Source of the DNA: Volvox africanus
Taxonomy: Eukaryota; Chlorophyta; Chlorophyceae; Chlamydomonadales; Volvocaceae
Reading direction: 5' to 3'
DNA length: 64,000 nt
Assembly (NCBI GenBank): GCA_030268105.1
Contig: BSDZ01000008.1
Span: forward strand, 2,480,001-2,544,000
This document shows, in pieces, positions 61,718 through 64,000 of this stretch. Made by a program: the position numbers and the translations under genes. The notes beneath the pieces are model-generated. The model was not told the origin of the DNA. It saw only the letters and a program-made list of their open reading frames with translations, and did no database searches. How positions within the stretch are numbered: position 1 is the first letter of the stretch; the number at the start of each line of letters is the position of its first letter.

Positions 61718-62505
61718 CTGGGCACGACGAAGCAGAGCCCCCACATACCCGGGTACGGTGGCCATATTCCCAAGACGGCTACAGCAGGGGTGAGTCTCAG
61801 AGACACCGGAGCTCCTCGTGTGTATCGCCATATGGCCTCGTATGTGTTTTGGTTGATCTGTCGTCGCATGCGTGTAAGCTATACGTGCTCGTTTAATATA
61901 ATTATGTTTAGTAACTGGCGAGTTCGTTACGGGGATGGGGACGGGGACGGGGACGGGGACGGGGACGGGGACGGGGACGGGGACGGGGACGGGGACGGGG
62001 ACGGGGGCTCAGCATTCACATGCACTCAGTGTCCCAGTTCGCATCTCTGATTAGTCAAGTGCGCATATTCTTGCAGCGCATGTCCATGGACGTGCGTCCA
62101 CGGTCCATCAGCGCCCGCATATGTCTATAGGACTCAATACGGCCAAAAGGCCGGCTCCGATATCGGCAGAGTTTTCGTCTTAGGAGTCTCCGCAGTGTTT
62201 TGTCCGCCTCACTACCTCACTACCTCACTACCTCATCGTACTTATGATCTTGCTGATAGAGTCCTGTCTCTCTCACGGAATATCGCTTTCTAGGCTAGAG
62301 CCCAACATGTTAGATGCCTGTGAATGCAATGACCGACGCTGTGACAGCCGCTGGGCCAGCGGTGACCAGCTTGCCATGCAAGCAAGTGCCAACTCTCGTC
62401 CGTCGGGGATTGCAGGATGCCGCGCCGGTGCGCTCTATGGACAAGTCCCTCATTGTTGAAAACTACAAGCCGTACGGTGTGGGCTACACGGGACGCAAGA
62501 CCTGA
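61718..62505 (+). CDS. Two exons resembling a CIMIP2/FAM166-type ciliary protein
   Basis: Exon 61718-61789 (24 codons) reads LGTTKQSPHIPGYGGHIPKT and ends at GGG|GTGAGT. Exon 62416-62505 reads DAAPVRSMDKSLIVENYKPY then GVGYTGRKT and a stop. Both junctions are phase 0. The block H-I-P-G-Y-x-G-H-I-P is the signature, as I recall it, of CIMIP2/FAM166 proteins, which line the lumen of ciliary doublet microtubules. The 5' part was not found: the exon has an AG acceptor at its left edge and no ATG. The gene may start between 61510 and 61718 or be part of the 60174 gene through different splicing. The intron contains a GGGGAC array. Not proven as a gene. Confidence 0.4.
61934..62008. repeat. (GGGGAC)n microsatellite (~12 copies)
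   Basis: A perfect G-rich hexanucleotide array in the intron of the CIMIP2-like candidate. Confidence 0.95.
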
Positions 62506-64000
62506 CCTCGTAACCATGCTTGCGTGATGTAGCCCCCTCAAGCGGAACCTCTCCGGCTTAGCTGCAGATAGCTAGCGACACGTGGTAAGGATAAATAATG
62601 ACCCAGTCATGCGCTGTGCACACGTAACAAAAGGTTTACTTAACCTGCTTGCTTACTGCTGAGATGCGGCGGCACAGCCGGGAGTGCACCAAGGCGAGGG
62701 TGGTTGAGGATGGAGGTTCCCGTTTCGCCCAGCTGGGAATGGTTTACTCAATAGGCTCCTTTTATGGGAGGGCAGGGCCACGGGTGAGGGTGCCAGGCGT
62801 GGCTGGGTGGTACGCAGTAATGGTGGTGCGTTCCGTCCACATGGGCTGCGGGGGCTAGTCGTGCACAGGGACAGGTCAATAAGTGGATGGGCGGATGGGT
62901 CGATGAGCGAGCGCGTTCATGTTTGGTGCAAATAGCGAGAGCGATAGTACGACTTTAATAGGATATGGAAAAGCAGCATATTAAGGACTGCGATTACAGA
63001 TTCTTGATTCGCAAAGCATATGATAAAAGGGGCGGGTATAATTCCAGGATTTATGCGCATATTTTAGTTGCTGAGGCGAGAGCCCGGTGTGCATGTGACG
63101 GACATTCATGCACGGCGCCGTAAGTCGGGAAAAGATCAGGGCAGTACGTCTCCATCGGGCACCCTTGCGGCTGGTAATTGCTCACAGAAGGTATCCCTCT
63201 GGGCATCCTAGCCAGGTGCCGATACGATTTGACACACTTAACATTTATCTGCCTCTGCTTCTTAAAATATGACCTCCATGAGGCACAGTTCATGGGCTGT
63301 GCACTCAAGCATCATGCCATTGGGCTATGGTGGGACTTGGACTGGTTCCTTGGTCGGAAGACCCAACCCGCTGTAGCTCCTTAGGACGACCAGGAGTTCC
63401 GCATACGAGACAAACGCTGCTCCTCAAGGGAAAGGTGACTTACAGTGATGCAGATGAGACAGTGATGAGACATACTGTCAGGGGCGTTAGTTATCACGTG
63501 CATTGCAGCCGCAAGATAGGGGACCTTCTTGCACGCGGTGGTCGTTTAATGTGACAGCATGCAATCAATCCTTTTAACGTTCGGAGATGCATGCTGCACC
63601 AGTAGATGCCTAGGGCTTCCGAAGTCATACGGTGAAGGCGTGCACCTGAGCTGAGCCTGGGCGTGTCGGCATATGAAAAATGGAGAGGAGTAAAGTAATG
63701 GTGGATTCAACGAATTATTGGTAACCCCCATCGTATACTAATCTCTGGTGTACCTGGATTATCCTTTCACTGTATTTATGCAGCGAGGCGAGGCGAGTCT
63801 TACAGCGCACAGAATCTTTTATTAGCATTATGTTGGCCCGCCTGGGCCCACTACCATTAAGCCAGTTTTACGATCACGTGGTGGGATGCCCGTCGATGGG
63901 TACAACAGCCGAACCCTATTTCAGACGAGGCCAACAGATGGCCTCTTTCCTCTTCCTCTTAAATGTCACTAGGAGCAGAACACCCAAGAAGTATGGTGAA
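62506..64000. other. Right-end region without recognised genes
   Basis: Only short ORFs (at most about 85 codons) without recognisable motifs or consistent splice sites were found on either strand. A gene with exons beyond the right edge cannot be excluded. Confidence 0.45.

Overview
The window looks like nuclear DNA of a volvocine green alga (Volvox/Chlamydomonas type). The reasons are GC-rich coding sequence, genes split into many short exons by roughly 60-600 nt introns, abundant simple-sequence arrays inside introns, TGTAA-type polyadenylation candidates, and protein families typical of chlorophytes. The species is not fixed by the sequence alone. No prokaryotic operon, rRNA, convincing tRNA or CRISPR array was seen. 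Gene models below were built by hand from splice sites and reading-frame phase, so family calls are firmer than individual exon ends.

Layout, left to right. 1-4.4 kb (+): the C-terminal ~650 codons of an insulysin/nardilysin-type M16 metalloprotease. 5.8-7.5 kb (+): a complete six-exon glycolipid transfer protein. 9.0-10.6 kb (-): a RING protein with an MDM2-like C2H2C4 finger preceded by three copies of a motif resembling one in nucleoporin Nup98. 12.3-12.9 kb (-): a small complete FAM177-like gene. 13.4-29.5 kb (+): a giant gene of ~24 exons (~2,360 aa) for a surface protein: signal peptide, parallel beta-helix repeats, Cys-rich stalk, about seven or eight membrane helices, EF-hand and low-complexity tail. 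Its introns hold large 6-, 10-, 14- and ~18-bp arrays. 31.2-34.6 kb (-): an O-methyltransferase with COMT-type motifs behind two membrane helices. 36.7-45.1 kb (-): a MutS2 ATPase with a long low-complexity tail. 45.3-50.9 kb: decayed Ty3/gypsy and Ty1/copia remnants, including two copia copies head to head as a near-palindrome. 51.4-59.8 kb (-): a UPF1/IGHMBP2-type superfamily 1 helicase with an RGG-rich N-terminus. 60.2-61.2 kb (+): a three-exon gene of unknown function, divergent from the helicase. 61.7-62.5 kb (+): two short exons with a motif resembling CIMIP2/FAM166 ciliary proteins. The last 1.5 kb holds nothing recognised.

The genes do not form one pathway. Two pairs are divergent with short spacers (FAM177-like/beta-helix gene, 448 bp; helicase/unknown gene, 357 bp) and may share promoters. 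The most unusual items are the Nup98-like-motif/MDM2-type RING protein, the beta-helix membrane protein with a cytoplasmic EF-hand, the copia near-palindrome, and two GC-AG introns with the same donor.
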